From the NCBI GenBank assembly GCA_900549625.1, contig URPE01000010.1:1-35342 (forward strand): a DNA stretch of 35,342 nucleotides, written 5' to 3'. The position numbers and the translations under genes are program-made. The stretch is from an uncultured Mycoplasmatota bacterium (lineage in GTDB: Bacteria > Bacillota_I > Bacilli_A > RF39 > UBA660). Numbering within the stretch: position 1 is the stretch's first letter; every line of letters begins with the position of its first letter. Shown piece after piece: positions 7,610-15,811 of the stretch. Under the pieces are notes generated by a model. It was given only the letters and a program-made list of their open reading frames with translations. It was not told where the DNA came from and did not search any database.

Positions 7610-8534
7610 TATTTAGATTCTTTTTAACAGTTTTCTCACTTGTTAATTTAGGTAATTCCAAAGTCGTATCTACAGAATCATCTTTTAATTTAGGAATATC
7701 TACCATTTTTGGTAATTCTAATGGTTCTTCTTCATTTTTATTATCATTAGGATGAATTTCATTTAATTTTGGAATATCTAAAAGTATATCATTTTCATTA
7801 TTTAAAGGTTCTTCTATTTCTTTTTTAATATCTAATTCTTTTTTTGTATCAGCATATCTAGCATTTAAATTATCAGCAATTTCTTTTTTCTTATCATTAA
7901 TTTTTTCTAATTTCAAAGCTTCTTTATTTTCATAATTATCAACTTCATTTTTAGCAGTTTGTAATCTAAATATTTTCAAAATATCACTTAATATAACTAA
8001 TATAGCCGGTATTACTACAACTATTAGCCAGCCTCCCTTAGTACCTAAAAACTCTTGTACTCTTCCTAGCTGTGGTATTTTAAATAATACTTTACCAAGC
8101 ACGTGATCATAGGGAACAGCTGTCCCATCAGTTGGAATATTATTATCACCCTTTGTCATATATGAATAACCATTTTCATCATGAAATATTTCAACAACCC
8201 GGTGTGTAATAGTCATTCCCTTAGTAAGGGTAGCAGTAGAAACAAATGTAATAACATCCCCTTCTTTTATATCTTCAGGCGATTTAATATTCGTATCAAA
8301 AATTACATCATAAACCTTAATATTAGGTTCCATACTCGGTGATAAAATTGTATAAAGAGCAAAAGCTGGTTTATAATCTTCACCTTTTTGAGCATATATT
8401 TTAACAGACACAAAATAATACACTAAAAAGCCAGCAACAATTACTAAAATTATCAAAATAGTCCAAGATATAATACCTGATATAAACTTGATAATACTAG
8501 TAATAGAATTAAATTTCTTCTTACCTGTATCCAT
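7581..8534 (-). CDS. sipW: ER-type signal peptidase I (SipW class) with long charged tail
   Basis: This membrane serine peptidase removes signal peptides from exported proteins; SipW types process TasA-like fibre proteins. A transmembrane helix lies at about 21-45. SPSMEPN gives the nucleophile S67, and THRVV puts H111 where bacterial-type enzymes have Lys, which is the hallmark of the ER/SipW class. KGDNN with D130 and D136 completes the site, and a second transmembrane helix follows at about 168-188. The remaining 130 residues form a charged cytoplasmic tail with repeated LDIPKL / LELPK motifs, not usual in SipW. It has its own promoter (8567-8595) and lies in a locus with two TasA-like proteins, which are probable substrates. 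Confidence 0.88.
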   Translation of the reverse strand: MDTGKKKFNSITSIIKFISGIISWTILIILVIVAGFLVYYFVSVKIYAQKGEDYKPAFALYTILSPSMEPNIKVYDVIFDTNIKSPEDIKEGDVITFVSTATLTKGMTITHRVVEIFHDENGYSYMTKGDNNIPTDGTAVPYDHVLGKVLFKIPQLGRVQEFLGTKGGWLIVVVIPAILVILSDILKIFRLQTAKNEVDNYENKEALKLEKINDKKKEIADNLNARYADTKKELDIKKEIEEPLNNENDILLDIPKLNEIHPNDNKNEEEPLELPKMVDIPKLKDDSVDTTLELPKLTSEKTVKKNLNKKRTIKKNN

Positions 8535-8566
8535 ATAGACAACCTCTCTATTTTTATCCTATAACA

Positions 8567-8595
8567 ATTATATAAAATATTACTGGAAATTACAA
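8567..8595 (-). promoter_or_regulatory. Promoter of the signal peptidase gene
   Basis: On the minus strand, TTGTAA (8590-8595) and TATAAT (8567-8572) are separated by 17 bases. It sits directly after the terminator of the upstream operon, so sipW is transcribed separately. Confidence 0.65.
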
Positions 8596-8597
8596 CC

Positions 8598-8626
8598 AAA
8601 AAAAGCCTTGAGTAATACTCAAAGCC
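8598..8626 (-). terminator. Terminator of the four-gene AAA+/DUF2357 operon
   Basis: The TTGAGT/ACTCAA stem with flanking G-C pairs is followed on the minus strand by seven T. It starts right at the stop codon of the calcium-repeat gene. Confidence 0.7.
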
Positions 8627-9880
8627 TTAGTTATCTAATAATACAACATTTATTTTACCTTTAAACAATTTACCTTGATCATAATTTTGTTCTTCACCAG
8701 TACCATGAAGAGTAAAGGAAACTGTATAATGTTGTATTGTATTAGCCGGTATAGCAATCCTTTCCTTTAAAGGTCCATTACTAAATGGTGCGGTAGCAAA
8801 ATTTTGATTATATCCTCCATTATCACTTACTACGCGAACCCAAAAATTATTACTTTCAAAAGTATTTACTATATCTCCCCAATATAAATCATAATATAAA
8901 GTATTATTAGTTTGATTTTGTACAGTAAATTTAACATCTGGCACAGTAGTTGTAACATTACCCTTTTGATCATCAGGATAAAGATTTTCTGTTACAACAT
9001 TATTACCACTTTCATAATTCACTACTAAAGCAGCAGTTGCTAAATCAACATTTCCTTCACCAACATTAGCTTGTCCATCTTTATTAGCAACATAAGTACA
9101 ATTTTTATCACATATACCATCATTATCTGTATCAATATTTATATCTGGTGTCATATCACCATTTGTATCAATATTTAACTCTGGTACCCCATCATGATCT
9201 CTATCAATATTAATATCAGGAATACCATCCCCATCAAGATCTATATTAGTATCAGGCCACCCATCACCATTAGTGTCACAGTTAATATCACAAATGCCAT
9301 CATTATCCGTATCTTGATTAATTTTATTAACAATACTTCCATCACTCATAGCCTTATTAAATAGACTTTGTCTATTACCTCGGTAATCAATATTTAAATC
9401 AGGCTTTCCATCTTTATCAGTATCACAATTAATATCACATATACCATTATCATCTAAATCAATATTTAAATCAGCGATACCATCACCATTTAAGTCAATA
9501 TTCATATTAATCTTACCTAAATATTGAACGCCTGTATAAGTAGCAAATCCAGCCATTAACAAAAAAGCTATGATAAAAATAATAAATAAAGCCGTAACAT
9601 TATTCTTCTTAAAAGAGAAAATTAACTTATTACCTTCTTTAGCCACACATAAACTATATGGTAAAAATATTTCCGTATCTGTATTAGAATATAGAACATC
9701 TAAAGCCTTTTCAATATATTTTTTAGTAACATCTACTTCACTTTCATACATATTAGAGATTATCCCTTTAATAAGTTCTTCTTGTTCCTTATTCTTTTTT
9801 AACATTAACTCTTTAATATTAAGTGTTTCTTTATTACCTTTAAATTTCTTTATATCAACTTTTTCTTTTTTTTCCTTCAT
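8627..9880 (-). CDS. Single-pass membrane protein with Ca-type repeats and a TasA-like C-terminal domain
   Basis: The protein is 417 residues. The first 93 are cytoplasmic and charged, with a predicted helical segment. A transmembrane helix (about 94-118) follows. The external part contains nine 12-residue repeats of the DxDxDGxxDxN type (three, a short interruption, then six), resembling thrombospondin-type-3 or dockerin-like calcium loops. Paired Cys residues occur in ICDINC units. The last 140 residues are beta-rich, with NQTNNTLYYDLYW and IPANTIQHYTVSFTL, resembling TasA/CalY-type domains. The ATG at 9880 is chosen because AGGTGA lies 8 bases upstream. The stop codon of the DUF2357 gene overlaps that site, so translation is coupled. 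A role as a membrane-anchored base or organiser of an external structure is inference. Confidence 0.7.
   Translation of the reverse strand: MKEKKEKVDIKKFKGNKETLNIKELMLKKNKEQEELIKGIISNMYESEVDVTKKYIEKALDVLYSNTDTEIFLPYSLCVAKEGNKLIFSFKKNNVTALFIIFIIAFLLMAGFATYTGVQYLGKINMNIDLNGDGIADLNIDLDDNGICDINCDTDKDGKPDLNIDYRGNRQSLFNKAMSDGSIVNKINQDTDNDGICDINCDTNGDGWPDTNIDLDGDGIPDINIDRDHDGVPELNIDTNGDMTPDINIDTDNDGICDKNCTYVANKDGQANVGEGNVDLATAALVVNYESGNNVVTENLYPDDQKGNVTTTVPDVKFTVQNQTNNTLYYDLYWGDIVNTFESNNFWVRVVSDNGGYNQNFATAPFSNGPLKERIAIPANTIQHYTVSFTLHGTGEEQNYDQGKLFKGKINVVLLDN
9097..9505 (-). repeat. Tandem 36-bp units encoding calcium-type loops
   Basis: Nine near-identical 36-base units, each encoding a 12-residue DxDxDG-type loop, lie in two blocks (about 9100-9330 and 9390-9505) separated by a non-repeat spacer of about 25 codons. 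Such arrays can gain or lose units by slippage. Confidence 0.8.
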
Positions 9881-9892
9881 ATGCTTATTCAC

Positions 9893-10981
9893 CTACTTTA
9901 ATATTGTTAATGCTTTTTTCTTTCTTGTATCAATTTTATCTAAGAAATTATCAATAGTTGTTCTAATATCATTTTTAGCTTTTTCTTTTTCTTTGTATGC
10001 AAGTTTAAATTCTTTAGCAAGTATCTTTTCAAAAGCAGCTTCATTAATCTCACCAGAATAAACAAAGTCTTTCATAAGTTTTCTTATAATAGCCGTATCA
10101 AGTGTTTTTTTAGTTAGAGCTCTTTTAGTACTAACAGCATCTTTTCCTATAAAGAATGATAAATCATATTTTTCTTTTATATCACTATCAGTTAAGACTT
10201 CACTTTTGTGTTCCATCTCGGTTACTGGTTTAATATTATTTTTTTCTAAATATTCCCATAGTTCTAGTGCTTTAATAAAGTTTGGTTCTTTTAAAATAAC
10301 ATTAGTTTTACGAATAGGACTACGAACAGGACTACTTTCTTTTAAACTTTTAATAAATGTACTACCTCTAAAAGCAGAAATAATATCTCTAATATGTTCA
10401 ATTCTCTCTTCTAGGGTATGGCCATCTTTAACATTATCTAAAATAGAATCTTGTTTACTATTTAGTTTTAAACTAATATTAACCTCTTCATCGCCCCGTT
10501 TCATAAGGCCTTCATAAGTTACTTCATTACTTATTTTAGCATAACTTTTTTGATCAGACTCATTTAGTTTATTATTTACAAACGTATATAAATTATCAAC
10601 TAAAGATTTAATAAAACGATTTTCATATAAATCAACAGTTTCTTCTCTATAAACATTAAGAAGCTTAATAGGAATAACTGTTCCATCATCATGAACTTCT
10701 TGAATCATACTAGTATGTTGTGCTAAGTGGCGAATACTTTCTTCAGTTACCACTTTAGCCTTTTCAATAGGTACGATATTCTCTTCTTGAACAATAAATC
10801 TTCTTGGATTTCTAATAATATTATCAAGATAAGGAATACATTCTTCAACCATATCAATCCATGATGTATCACTTATTTTTTGTTCAATATCACGTTTAAC
10901 ACTAATAGTTGATGAAGTAGCTTTTAAGAATGTATTTAAATTATCTTTATTAATATTTTCTAAATATTCTAAAGTATCCAT
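9893..10981 (-). CDS. DUF2357/McrC-like protein without a visible nuclease domain
   Basis: This 362-residue soluble protein is probably a DUF2357-family member, the McrC-like partner of McrB-type AAA+ ATPases. The features I used are VDLYENRFIKSLVDNL (about 115-130) and the SPIRKTNVILKEPNFIKALELW stretch (about 217-240), plus its place directly behind an McrB-like gene. Relatives usually end in a PD-(D/E)xK nuclease with a DAKY-type motif. Here the C-terminus is a Lys-rich helical segment (KEKEKAKNDIRTTIDNFLDK) with no such motif. The ATG at 10981 follows AGGTG by 4 bases, and the ATPase stop codon is only 7 bases upstream. The family call is moderate. Loss of the nuclease suggests a non-restriction role. 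Confidence 0.55.
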   Translation of the reverse strand: MDTLEYLENINKDNLNTFLKATSSTISVKRDIEQKISDTSWIDMVEECIPYLDNIIRNPRRFIVQEENIVPIEKAKVVTEESIRHLAQHTSMIQEVHDDGTVIPIKLLNVYREETVDLYENRFIKSLVDNLYTFVNNKLNESDQKSYAKISNEVTYEGLMKRGDEEVNISLKLNSKQDSILDNVKDGHTLEERIEHIRDIISAFRGSTFIKSLKESSPVRSPIRKTNVILKEPNFIKALELWEYLEKNNIKPVTEMEHKSEVLTDSDIKEKYDLSFFIGKDAVSTKRALTKKTLDTAIIRKLMKDFVYSGEINEAAFEKILAKEFKLAYKEKEKAKNDIRTTIDNFLDKIDTRKKKALTILK

Positions 10982-10988
10982 AAATCAC

Positions 10989-12473
10989 CTAAATCGTTTT
11001 CTTAAGTCTTAAAAGATATGCTTTACATTCTGGTGTTTTATCTTTACCAAATAATTTTTCTAAGTAGTTAATTAAGCCATCAATTTCATCTTTAATATAA
11101 GCAAGATTTAATTGTTCAAATTTTCTTAATATTTTATGGGCAATAATATAGTCAATACCTAATACTTCTTCCCCACCACAAGCAACAAATACAGGAACAA
11201 AGTCTTTTAATTGTTTTACAATACGATTACCAAAAGACAATCTAAAGTGATCAATTACATAACGGTCTAGTTGGGCTACTTTATCTAATGTTTCATTACT
11301 TACTGGGTGTTCATTACTAGCACGTTCAAATAAACTTTCTAAGTATTTATAACTAACTTGTAATTTGTTTGTATCTGGTGCTTCAAATGGGTCACATTTA
11401 TCATCAATAGCAATTGGCATAGCGCGGTCATATACTTTATCAGTAATCATAAATGTTGAGTCATCGTTATTGATAGTACCAATATACCACATATTTTCTG
11501 GAATAACTAATTTACCATTTTGTAATTTTTTAGGGTCATTAGGCCAAACATTTGGAACTAACTCTACTACCCAGTCTTTTTTATTTGGTAATTCTAGAAT
11601 TGATAACATTTCTGCAAAATAATATTCAACACGTGAAATATTCATTTCATCTAAAAGAGTCAAATAAACATCATCAGTATATTGAGCATCATACATTTTC
11701 TCAAGTATTTCTGTTTCATTAAACTTCTTTGTAAATTCATTAAAATAACCAAATATTTCTGTTGAATCACGCCATGAAGGTTGAACACTCGCAACTGTAG
11801 TTTCATTATTAATAAATGAACCAAAAGCATAAGCAAGACTTGTTTTACCAGTACCAGAAATACCTTCTAGAATAATAAGTTTATTTGAGGCAAAGGATGA
11901 AATAAATAAACGAATCAAGTTAATGTCATAATATAAATGTAATTTACTAGCTGAATAGTTTCTAAATGTTTCACAAAAGCCTTGTAAGTCAAAGTTATTA
12001 GTAATAACCTCAGGTGTATATGTTTCATATTTACTATCAACATTACTTAGTTTAAAGAATCTACTTTCACCTTCTTTTAATTCATTTTTAACAGAACCAT
12101 CTTCATTAAATTCTATTTCCCCTAATTTTTCATTTTGTCTTTTTAATTTAAAAATTTCATTATTTAATGAATCAATCTCATCAACTAACATATCTTCTTT
12201 TTTAACATTTCTTTTATATCTAATATAAGTACGTACAATTTTGTAAATTAAAAATATTAATAAAGCAAATATACCTACTACAAAAACAATAGATAAGATT
12301 AAAACAAATAATCCCATACCAGTTAAATCACTTTTATAACTACTAACTACCGTAATATAGTTGATAATATTAAACATTTGAAATAGTCCTTCCCCTATTC
12401 CTTTAATAATTTTCATTAGTCCTTCAAATAAAGGTGCTAAAAACTTTGTAAAAAATTCACCATATACACTCAT
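10989..12473 (-). CDS. Membrane-anchored McrB-like AAA+ ATPase
   Basis: The protein is 494 residues. It has an amphipathic N-terminal segment, a strong transmembrane helix at about 53-80, a coiled coil at about 90-120, then an AAA+ module. Walker A is GISGTGKT (204-211), and Walker B is LTLLDEMN with D275/E276. A sensor-region IGTINNDDSTF (331-341) followed by VYDRA (348-351) resembles the McrB/AAA_5 GTMNxxDRS region. The N-terminus carries a membrane anchor rather than a DNA-binding domain, unlike McrB restriction enzymes. Its ATG shares a base with the upstream stop (TAATG) and has AAGGAGG about 9 bases before it. ATP-driven remodelling at the membrane together with the DUF2357 protein is inferred. 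Confidence 0.75.
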   Translation of the reverse strand: MSVYGEFFTKFLAPLFEGLMKIIKGIGEGLFQMFNIINYITVVSSYKSDLTGMGLFVLILSIVFVVGIFALLIFLIYKIVRTYIRYKRNVKKEDMLVDEIDSLNNEIFKLKRQNEKLGEIEFNEDGSVKNELKEGESRFFKLSNVDSKYETYTPEVITNNFDLQGFCETFRNYSASKLHLYYDINLIRLFISSFASNKLIILEGISGTGKTSLAYAFGSFINNETTVASVQPSWRDSTEIFGYFNEFTKKFNETEILEKMYDAQYTDDVYLTLLDEMNISRVEYYFAEMLSILELPNKKDWVVELVPNVWPNDPKKLQNGKLVIPENMWYIGTINNDDSTFMITDKVYDRAMPIAIDDKCDPFEAPDTNKLQVSYKYLESLFERASNEHPVSNETLDKVAQLDRYVIDHFRLSFGNRIVKQLKDFVPVFVACGGEEVLGIDYIIAHKILRKFEQLNLAYIKDEIDGLINYLEKLFGKDKTPECKAYLLRLKKTI

Positions 12474-13543
12474 TATAATTCCTCCTTATTTCTAATTATG
12501 AATGATACACCCATTCTTTTAAAATTATTTTCATTATCTTTATTATTTAAAATAAACTCTTTATCAACAAGTAATTCCATATCATTTTCTAAAATAGAAC
12601 TATTAATATTTTCAGTATTATCATATTGATATACAATAGAAACTTCATTTTCTTTATATTTTTCTAGTACTTCTTGATAGTTTATTTCTTCATCATACGG
12701 TACAAGTACACTTACATGTTCTTTAATATAAGGGTTATTAAAGTATCTTATAACACTTGCTCTTTTCATTTCTTTATTGATATTAACAAAATACCTTGGC
12801 ATCTCTTTATTACTAATTAGTTGTTCTAAAATATGAAAAGCTAGTATTTCTAACGATACTTCGTTAAATTCATCTTTATATTCTTTTAAAACATCTTCCA
12901 CTAAATCCTCATCGTACTCATCAAGCCCCGGAATATTGTATTTAAATAGAACTTTGAAACATAACGGATCAATACTAAGCATTTTGTATTTGTTTTTGTA
13001 AAGTTCACTGTCAAGGATATGCACAACCTCTAAGTCTTCTTTACAATTTTTCTTAACGCAATCATAAAGTTCTCTTTTTAGTTTTTTATCTTTATTAATT
13101 TGTAAAGATGGATTTTCCTCTAGATATGTAATTAAAGTATCAAAGTTTTGAAAAGCAAGTCCAATATCACCATCTACTACATTACTAGCAAAATCAATAT
13201 AACAAGCAGTACAAATAATAACAAACATTAAGAAATTCTCACTTTTAAGATCCATTAGAAGTCCTGCTTTATCTTCATCTTTACAGTATTCCGTAATAGA
13301 AGTTAAAACAGAAGAAATATTATCATTAAAATATTTAATCGGATCATTTGGATGATCATTATTATCAAAGTAGTAATGAACAGCATAATACTCCGTAATA
13401 CCTTTAGCAATACAAGAAAATTCTCTTTTGTTATACCACATACCATTATTTTCAATTTTTATCATATTCTCAATGATATTTGCATATTCGCATAAATCTT
13501 TAGCTTTCTTTTTAACATATCTATCTATAATATTTACGCTCAC
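12473..13543 (-). CDS. Unrecognised soluble helical protein, first gene of the AAA+ operon
   Basis: I do not recognise this 356-residue protein. It is acidic and mostly helical by composition, with no signal peptide. The only hydrophobic stretch (FLMFVIICTACYIDFA, about 104-119) looks like a buried helix rather than a membrane anchor. The start is GTG at 13543, with AGGGTGA about 7 bases upstream and no nearer alternative. It overlaps the ATPase gene by one base and is preceded by a strong promoter, so it is expressed with the ATPase and DUF2357 proteins and probably acts as their partner. No catalytic motif is visible. Confidence 0.65.
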   Translation of the reverse strand: MSVNIIDRYVKKKAKDLCEYANIIENMIKIENNGMWYNKREFSCIAKGITEYYAVHYYFDNNDHPNDPIKYFNDNISSVLTSITEYCKDEDKAGLLMDLKSENFLMFVIICTACYIDFASNVVDGDIGLAFQNFDTLITYLEENPSLQINKDKKLKRELYDCVKKNCKEDLEVVHILDSELYKNKYKMLSIDPLCFKVLFKYNIPGLDEYDEDLVEDVLKEYKDEFNEVSLEILAFHILEQLISNKEMPRYFVNINKEMKRASVIRYFNNPYIKEHVSVLVPYDEEINYQEVLEKYKENEVSIVYQYDNTENINSSILENDMELLVDKEFILNNKDNENNFKRMGVSFIIRNKEEL

Positions 13544-13576
13544 AATTTAGTCACCCTACCTTATATTTCTTATTAG

Positions 13577-13605
13577 ATTATATCAAACAAAAATAGCCTT
13601 GGCAA
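13577..13605 (-). promoter_or_regulatory. Promoter of the four-gene AAA+/DUF2357 operon
   Basis: On the minus strand, TTGCCA (13600-13605) and TATAAT (13577-13582) are separated by 17 bases. It is about 34 bases before the GTG start and lies after the TasA-like gene terminator. Confidence 0.65.
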
Positions 13606-13627
13606 TAACTCAAGACCAAAAGGCAAA

Positions 13628-13656
13628 AAAAAAATTGCTCATTGAACAATTTTTTT
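13628..13656. terminator. Terminator of the TasA-like gene
   Basis: AAAAAAATTG and CAATTTTTTT form a 10-bp stem with a 9-base loop. The stem gives poly-T on the minus strand. It separates the TasA-like gene from the operon that follows. Confidence 0.65.
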
Positions 13657-13696
13657 ATATTCTAACCAATATTTAACTCTAAATTAAATCGTTAAA

Positions 13697-14353
13697 TTAT
13701 TGATTTTGTTTTGCTGTATAAACTAAGTTAGCAAAAATAGATTTACCTTGAGCAGCTTGAGCAGCAGCTTCATTATTTTTGTATTTTAATACAACTTTAT
13801 AGAATCTAGTAACTCCACCTTTAATAGTTGTATTAGTAGCAATATTAAAAGATTGTTCTCCAGCAGCACCTGTTACAGCAGTTTCAGCAACTAATTCAGT
13901 CATTTTGTTTTTAGCAAAACTTGAACCAGTAATGAAGTAATGAGCTTCACCATTTGTTGCAGTGTCGATTTGTGGAGTACCTTTTGTAAATACACCACTG
14001 GCAGTTGCAGCATCTTCAGTATAGATAGCATAACTTACATCTGTACCAAATTCAGCTGGAACAGTCATTTTTAATTGTAAATCATAAGTAGCTGTAGAAG
14101 CAGCATCACCTGCAGCAGCTAATTTATAAGTACTTACTGACATATAACCTGGATAAACTAATGTTCCGTCATTTTCTTCAGTTTCAAAAGTATAACCAGT
14201 ACTAGCAATTTCTGCTGTAGTAACTGTAGTCTTATTAGTATTACCTGTAGACGTACTTGTAGCTGTAAAGTATGCGAATGTTGCCCCCACAACAGCTACT
14301 AATAAAGTAGACACGGCAATTACCGTTAATAAGATCATATTTTTCTTTTCCAT
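13697..14353 (-). CDS. TasA/CalY-like secreted protein
   Basis: This 218-residue secreted protein has an N-terminal segment MEKKNMILLTVIAV, a hydrophobic stretch to about residue 24 and then VVGATFAYFTATSTSTG. That is the SipW-dependent signal pattern (compare GASYAYFATANKTTG of the protein at 1-559). The mature part is rich in Ala and Thr, has no Cys and is beta-prone, with regular alternation and the ending IFANLVYTAKQNQ. The higher Ala content and simpler codon use than its neighbours fit strong expression. It has its own promoter and terminator and lies in the same locus as the SipW-class peptidase. Formation of fibres is by analogy with TasA and is not shown by the sequence. Confidence 0.72.
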   Translation of the reverse strand: MEKKNMILLTVIAVSTLLVAVVGATFAYFTATSTSTGNTNKTTVTTAEIASTGYTFETEENDGTLVYPGYMSVSTYKLAAAGDAASTATYDLQLKMTVPAEFGTDVSYAIYTEDAATASGVFTKGTPQIDTATNGEAHYFITGSSFAKNKMTELVAETAVTGAAGEQSFNIATNTTIKGGVTRFYKVVLKYKNNEAAAQAAQGKSIFANLVYTAKQNQ

Positions 14354-14381
14354 CTTTTTTATTTCTCCCTTCTATAATAAA

Positions 14382-14410
14382 AGTGTATCAAAAAGCATTT
14401 ACTTTTTCAA
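14382..14410 (-). promoter_or_regulatory. Promoter of the TasA-like gene
   Basis: On the minus strand, TTGAAA (14405-14410) and TACACT (14382-14387) are spaced 17 bases apart. The leader is about 22 bases and contains AAGGGAG. Confidence 0.6.
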
Positions 14411-14660
14411 GTATAAATTTCACATTTTCATCATAATTTAAAAAAAGCATTTTTATTAGGTATGTTTTCTATTTTAACACTTATGTTTTATTTAAAGATT
14501 GTTATATTAAAAATAACCAAACTATACATTAATTAATATATATTTTAGTAATATTGAAAAAAGAAAATATCTATACACTTTTTAACATTAAATTGTTATT
14601 TTTTTATTTTTTAAACATATTTCTTTTTTTGTATTTTCAATTTACTATTTAATTTAGTAC
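14411..14660. other. AT-rich intergenic stretch, no gene seen
   Basis: This is the upper half of the divergent gap between the TasA-like and hydrolase genes. Apart from a weak terminator-like hairpin (TAACA/TGTTA at 14583-14598 followed by T-runs), I see no coding or RNA feature. A weak -10 (TACAAT) for the hydrolase lies at its right end, about 14659-14664. Confidence 0.4.
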
Positions 14661-14686
14661 AATATATACAAAGAATTGGAGGTATT

Positions 14687-15559
14687 ATGAAAAATTTTGA
14701 TTTTAAGTCTTTTGATGGTTTTATACTTAAGGCTAGTAAATTTCTAGTTAATGACCCACTTGGTAATATTTTAATTATCCATGGTGCTAAGGAACACAAA
14801 GAAAGATATTATACGTTTGCTAAATATTTAAATAATGAAGGCTATAACGTGTTTTTGGTAGATAATCGCGGTCACGGGTCATCATTAAGTGATGATTATC
14901 CATTAGGTTACCTAAATGATTATGAAAAAGTCATTCTAGATATTCATTCATTAGTTATAGATATTAAAAAGAATTATAGTGATATACCTGTTTATTTATT
15001 TGGGCATTCACTTGGTTCTATGTTTGCGCGTATTTATTTAGAAAAGTTTGATAATGAAATTGATAAACTTGTTTTAAGTGGAACTGTTAATTATAATCCA
15101 TTAGGAATAATTGGTATTTGGACAGGTACCATTTTAAGGTTATTTAAAGGAAGTTTTGGCTATAGCAAACTCCTTGCGAAAATGGCTAGATTCACAAGTG
15201 ACGAATGGGTTGTTAAAAATAAAGAAGCTAAAGAAAAGTACCGAGCAGATACTTTATGTAATTATAAATATCCAATTGATAGTATGTTAATGATCTTTAA
15301 AATTAATAGAGAACTTAATAAAAAAAGACATTTTAAATGTCAAAATAAGGATTTACCAATATTACTTGTATCTGGTGAAGAAGATACAATTACTGGTGGT
15401 AATAAAGGCCTTAAACACACGATCAAAACGCTTAAGCAAATTGGTTATCATGACATTTTAAATTTAGTCTATAAAGATATGGCTCATGAGGTATTAAACG
15501 AAAAAGATAATGAATGTGTCATGAATGATATAGTTACATTTTTAAAGTATCATAGTTAA
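14687..15559 (+). CDS. Alpha/beta hydrolase, lysophospholipase/monoacylglycerol lipase-like
   Basis: This 290-residue cytoplasmic serine hydrolase of the S33/PldB-like family probably hydrolyses esters such as monoacylglycerols or lysophospholipids. The oxyanion motif is HG (32-33), and VDNRGHGSS follows at 58-66. The nucleophile elbow GHSLGS places the nucleophile at S108. The acid is probably D233 (SGEEDTITGG) and the histidine H267 (MAHEVLNE). A lid-like insertion lies at about 135-215. The ribosome site TGGAGG lies 5 bases before the ATG. There is no signal peptide. It is monocistronic, diverging from the TasA-like gene, with tRNA-Cys downstream. The substrate cannot be read from the sequence. 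Confidence 0.85.
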   Translation: MKNFDFKSFDGFILKASKFLVNDPLGNILIIHGAKEHKERYYTFAKYLNNEGYNVFLVDNRGHGSSLSDDYPLGYLNDYEKVILDIHSLVIDIKKNYSDIPVYLFGHSLGSMFARIYLEKFDNEIDKLVLSGTVNYNPLGIIGIWTGTILRLFKGSFGYSKLLAKMARFTSDEWVVKNKEAKEKYRADTLCNYKYPIDSMLMIFKINRELNKKRHFKCQNKDLPILLVSGEEDTITGGNKGLKHTIKTLKQIGYHDILNLVYKDMAHEVLNEKDNECVMNDIVTFLKYHS

Positions 15560-15583
15560 GAGGAAACATTTAGTTTTCTTTTT
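15560..15583 (+). terminator. Probable terminator of the hydrolase gene
   Basis: AGAGGAAAC and GTTTTCTTT form a stem with two G-T pairs, followed by a T-rich stretch, immediately after the stop codon. Confidence 0.4.
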
Positions 15584-15696
15584 ATTTTAAAATATTTTCA
15601 TAATTCTATAACTATTATATTAACTACATAATTATATATTATTTACTATTTTTATTGTTTTTTTTATTACATTTAACATAAAATAGTAATATATAT

Positions 15697-15726
15697 TTGA
15701 CAACATATAGTTAATTATAGTAAAAT
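15697..15726 (+). promoter_or_regulatory. Promoter of tRNA-Cys
   Basis: TTGACA (15697-15702) and TAAAAT (15721-15726) are separated by 18 bases, ending 10 bases before the mature tRNA. Confidence 0.6.
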
Positions 15727-15736
15727 TTAATTACTT

Positions 15737-15811
15737 GGAGCCGTAGCCAAGTGGCTAAGGCGTAGGTCTGCAACACCTTGATCACCAGTTCGAATCTGGT
15801 CGGCTCCTCCA
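15737..15811 (+). tRNA. tRNA-Cys (GCA), CCA encoded
   Basis: It folds as a full cloverleaf: acceptor GGAGCCG with CGGCTCC, D stem GCC/GGC, anticodon loop CTGCAAC with anticodon GCA, and T arm CCAG-TTCGAAT-CTGG. Discriminator T is followed by encoded CCA. The anticodon stem has one outer T-T mismatch. Its 3' end is the probable insertion point of the island that follows. Confidence 0.95.

Noticed and set aside
9097..9505. Regular 36-bp repeats as a possible CRISPR array
   Set aside because: The repeats are contiguous in-frame codons for calcium-type loops, with no unique spacers.
9570..10061. 163-codon plus-strand hydrophobic frame
   Set aside because: Antisense to the calcium-repeat and DUF2357 genes; hydrophobicity comes from reading Lys-rich coding sequence backwards.
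10989..12473. Reading the AAA+/DUF2357 pair as an ordinary McrBC restriction system
   Set aside because: The ATPase has a membrane anchor instead of a DNA-binding domain, no nuclease motif is visible in the partner, and the operon ends in a surface protein.
14611..14799. 62-codon minus-strand frame before the hydrolase gene
   Set aside because: It overlaps the hydrolase start in antisense and has no ribosome site or motif.
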